A stretch of DNA of 10,419 nt, taken from Paracoccaceae bacterium (GTDB lineage: Bacteria; Pseudomonadota; Alphaproteobacteria; Rhodobacterales; Rhodobacteraceae). Positions 7,347 to 10,419 of this stretch are shown here, piece after piece. Numbering within the stretch: position 1 is the stretch's first letter; every line of letters begins with the position of its first letter. The stretch spans positions 1-10,419 of the forward strand of contig SKMI01000305.1 in the NCBI GenBank assembly GCA_007121115.1, given 5' to 3'. The translations under genes and the position numbers were made by a program. A model generated the notes under the pieces. The model did no database searches. It was not told the DNA's origin and saw only the letters and a program-made list of their open reading frames with translations.

Positions 7347-8129
7347 ATGACCGACCAGCTTTCCCCCGTGGACCGGGCCAAATACGCCGCAGCCGTCTGC
7401 GGCGCCGACATGGTGGAAAACGGCATGCGTGTGGGGCTGGGCACCGGGTCCACCGCCGCCTGGATGGTGCGCCACCTGGGTCACCGGGTGCGTGAAGAGG
7501 GGCTGCGCATGACCGGCGTTCCCACCTCGGCCCGCACGGCGGAACTGGCCCGGCAGGTCGGGATCGAGGTCGTCAGCCTCGACGATGCGCGCTGGCTGGA
7601 CATGACCATCGACGGGGCCGACGAATTCGACCCGGATCTGGCGCTGATCAAGGGCGGCGGCGGCGCGCTGTTGCAGGAAAAGATCGTTGCCACCGCCTCG
7701 GACCAGATGATCGTCATCACCGATGCCGCCAAGGAGGTGCACCACCTCGGCGCCTTCCCGCTGCCGGTCGAGGTGATCCCCTTCGGCTGGCGCGCCTCGA
7801 AATCGCTGGTCGAGGAAGTGCTGGCCACGCTGGATGTCATGGGCACGCGCTCCAGCCTCCGCATGGACGGCGATCGGCCCTACATCACCGACGAAGGCAA
7901 CTACATCCTCGATCTGGCGCTGGGGCGGATCGGCAATGCGCGGCAACTCTCGCTGGTGCTGAACCAGGTGCCCGGCGTGGTGGAAAACGGGCTGTTCATC
8001 GACATCTGCGACATGGTGCTGATCGGCCACCCCGACGGGCGCGTGGAGCGGCGCGACATGACCAGCGGCAATGTCAGCACTGAGACGGTCGAGATCGAGG
8101 GCGAAGACAACGCATTTCGGGATATCTGA
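7347..8129 (+). CDS. rpiA: Ribose-5-phosphate isomerase A
   Basis: Cytoplasmic enzyme of the non-oxidative pentose phosphate pathway that interconverts ribose 5-phosphate and ribulose 5-phosphate. The 260-residue product carries all hallmark segments: GLGTGSTA at 30-37 (phosphate loop), TIDGADEF at 87-94 with Asp89 and Asp92, KGGGGALLQEKIVA at 102-115 with Lys102 and the catalytic-base position Glu111, NYILDL at 185-190, and PGVVENGLF at 209-217. Compared with E. coli RpiA (219 residues) it has a short N-terminal extension and an extra tail of roughly 25 residues after the usual family end near 230-235. The ATG start has GGAG 6 nt upstream. The stop codon is 4 nt before the gor start, so the two genes are probably one transcription unit with translational coupling. 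Confidence 0.97.
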   Translation: MTDQLSPVDRAKYAAAVCGADMVENGMRVGLGTGSTAAWMVRHLGHRVREEGLRMTGVPTSARTAELARQVGIEVVSLDDARWLDMTIDGADEFDPDLALIKGGGGALLQEKIVATASDQMIVITDAAKEVHHLGAFPLPVEVIPFGWRASKSLVEEVLATLDVMGTRSSLRMDGDRPYITDEGNYILDLALGRIGNARQLSLVLNQVPGVVENGLFIDICDMVLIGHPDGRVERRDMTSGNVSTETVEIEGEDNAFRDI

Positions 8130-8133
8130 CAGC

Positions 8134-9487
<1,354 letters not shown>

Positions 9488-9489
<2 letters not shown>

Positions 9490-9509
9490 TGTCACATCGA
9501 AGTCAACTT
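9488..9509. repeat. Two small palindromes at the gor 3' end
   Basis: GATGT-C-ACATC (9488-9498) overlaps the gor stop codon, and AAGT-CA-ACTT (9500-9509) follows 1 nt later and overlaps the candidate hflK -35 region. Arms are only 5 and 4 bp. They could be operator half-sites for hflK or weak hairpins; there is no T-tract typical of a terminator. Confidence 0.25.
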
Positions 9510-9540
9510 GATTTCAAACGCGCGCTATCCACGTTACAGT
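9507..9540 (+). promoter_or_regulatory. Candidate hflK promoter region
   Basis: CTTGATT at 9507-9513 is a reasonable -35 (TTGATT at 9508-9513). Downstream candidates for the -10 are only partial: CTATCC at 9525-9530, too close for sigma-70, and GTTACAGT at 9533-9540, slightly far. The CTTG start resembles heat-shock sigma promoters, which would fit the role of HflK, but the assignment is weak. The 91-nt gap suggests that hflK has at least its own regulatory input. Confidence 0.25.
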
Positions 9541-9580
9541 ACAACAAGCATCCCAACCGAAAAACGAAGGATTGGACCGA

Positions 9581-10419
9581 ATGTCTGGAAACAATGGCGG
9601 ACCCTGGGGAGGGGGCGGCAACCGCGGCGGTGGCCCGCGCGGGGGCGGCGGTGGAAGTGGTGGCGGTGGCGGCGGGCGCGGACCCGGCGACCAGGGCCCG
9701 AACATCCCCGAAATCGACGAGATCGTGAAAAAGGGCCAGGAGCAGTTGAAAGTGCTCATGGGCGGGCGCGGGGGCAACGGCAGCGGCGGGGGATCCGGCG
9801 GCGGCGGTGGCGGCTTTTCGAAGCGCGGCGTGCTGCTCGGCCTCGTGGGTCTGGGTCTGCTGTGGCTGGTCGCCTCGGTCTACACCGTGAAGCCCGAGGA
9901 ACGCTCGGTCGAACTGCTGTTCGGCTCCTACTACCGCACCGGCGCACCCGGTCTGAACTTCGCTCCCTGGCCGGTGGTGTCGCATGAGATCGTGCAGGTG
10001 ACCTCCGAGCGCGTGACCGAGGTCGGCACCGGCACCGCCCCGCTGGATCAGGGCCTGATGCTGACCCGGGACGAGGCCGTGGTGGACATCGAATTCCAGG
10101 TGGTCTGGAATATCACCGACCCGGCCCGGTTCCTGTTCAATCTGGCCGACCCGCGCGAAACCGTGCGCGCCGTGTCCGAATCGGCGATGCGCGACATCAT
10201 TGCCCGGTCCGAGCTTTCGCCGATCCTCAACCGGGACCGGGGCGCCATCGCCGCCGACCTCCGGTCTGCCGCGCAGGGCACGCTCGACAGCTACGAATCG
10301 GGGATAAACATCATCCGCATCAACTTTGACAAGGCCGACCCGCCGCGCGAAGTGATCGACAGCTTCCGCGAGGTGCAGGCCGCAAGGCAGGAGCGTGACC
10401 GGCTGGAGCGTCAGGCCGA
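9581..10419 (+). CDS. hflK: FtsH protease activity modulator HflK (3' end outside window)
   Basis: Stomatin/prohibitin/SPFH-family membrane protein that with HflC forms a large periplasmic-facing assembly around the FtsH protease and modulates turnover of membrane proteins. 279 codons are present and the frame is open at the window edge, so the C-terminus is missing; about 400 residues is usual. The N-terminal cytoplasmic segment is extremely glycine-rich (39 of the first 80 residues), interrupted by PNIPEIDEIVKKGQEQLKVL at 40-59. One membrane helix follows at about 83-101, then the SPFH domain from about 102 (YTVKPEERSVELLFG, GAPGLNFAPWPV), ending in a charged coiled-coil-like stretch, REVQAARQERDRLERQ. 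The ATG has AAGGA 9 nt upstream. hflC would be expected immediately downstream. It follows gor after 91 nt and could be transcribed separately. Confidence 0.95.
   Translation, partial: MSGNNGGPWGGGGNRGGGPRGGGGGSGGGGGGRGPGDQGPNIPEIDEIVKKGQEQLKVLMGGRGGNGSGGGSGGGGGGFSKRGVLLGLVGLGLLWLVASVYTVKPEERSVELLFGSYYRTGAPGLNFAPWPVVSHEIVQVTSERVTEVGTGTAPLDQGLMLTRDEAVVDIEFQVVWNITDPARFLFNLADPRETVRAVSESAMRDIIARSELSPILNRDRGAIAADLRSAAQGTLDSYESGINIIRINFDKADPPREVIDSFREVQAARQERDRLERQA
9641..9814 (+). repeat. GGN-codon tracts in the hflK 5' end
   Basis: Two blocks of mostly GGC/GGT/GGG codons encode the glycine-rich cytoplasmic segment: residues 21-32 (9641-9676) and 61-78 (9761-9814), separated by an ordinary charged stretch. 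They are imperfect trinucleotide repeats and could vary in length by slippage in units of 3 nt without breaking the frame. Confidence 0.6.

Noticed and set aside
8071..8133. Upstream start for gor overlapping the rpiA end
   Set aside because: The extension is basic and polar and precedes a normal Gor N-terminus; the FAD motif is correctly spaced from the ATG at 8134.

Overview
This is a high-GC (by eye about two-thirds G+C), densely coding chromosomal segment. It most likely comes from an alphaproteobacterium of the Rhodobacterales (Roseobacter/Rhodobacter/Paracoccus type). That assignment is an inference from three things: the glutamate synthase genes run gltD then gltB, as in Azospirillum, rather than gltB-gltD as in E. 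coli; the glutathione reductase is of the 'plant-like' type with the active-site motif CVIRGCVPKK; and rpiA, gor and hflK lie in a row. I cannot name a genus.

Layout. On the minus strand, gltD (6112 to 4670) and then gltB (4585 to 47) encode the small and large subunits of NADPH-dependent glutamate synthase (GOGAT). They form a probable operon with an 84-nt gap. A 218-nt divergent intergenic region (6113-6330) is the only AT-rich stretch. It carries the probable gltDB control region and the upstream region of uppP. On the plus strand follow uppP (6331-7134, undecaprenyl-diphosphatase), a 212-nt spacer with a G-quadruplex motif and a nested inverted repeat, rpiA (7347-8129, ribose-5-phosphate isomerase A), gor (8134-9489, glutathione reductase, 4 nt after rpiA), a 91-nt spacer, and the start of hflK (9581 to beyond the window end), a subunit of the HflKC complex that modulates the FtsH protease.

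Function. All six genes are core housekeeping genes: nitrogen assimilation (GltDB), recycling of the cell-wall lipid carrier (UppP), the pentose phosphate pathway (RpiA), NADPH-dependent thiol redox balance (Gor) and membrane proteostasis (HflK). Both GOGAT and Gor consume NADPH, and RpiA belongs to the pathway family that supplies it, but no shared regulation is visible.

I found no mobile element, CRISPR array, RNA gene, prophage, toxin-antitoxin or defence locus, and no evidence for an undescribed system. All genes look intact with key residues in place; hflK is cut only by the window edge. The items worth a second look are in the non-coding gaps, plus the complete-register antisense open frames, which I read as a codon-usage effect.
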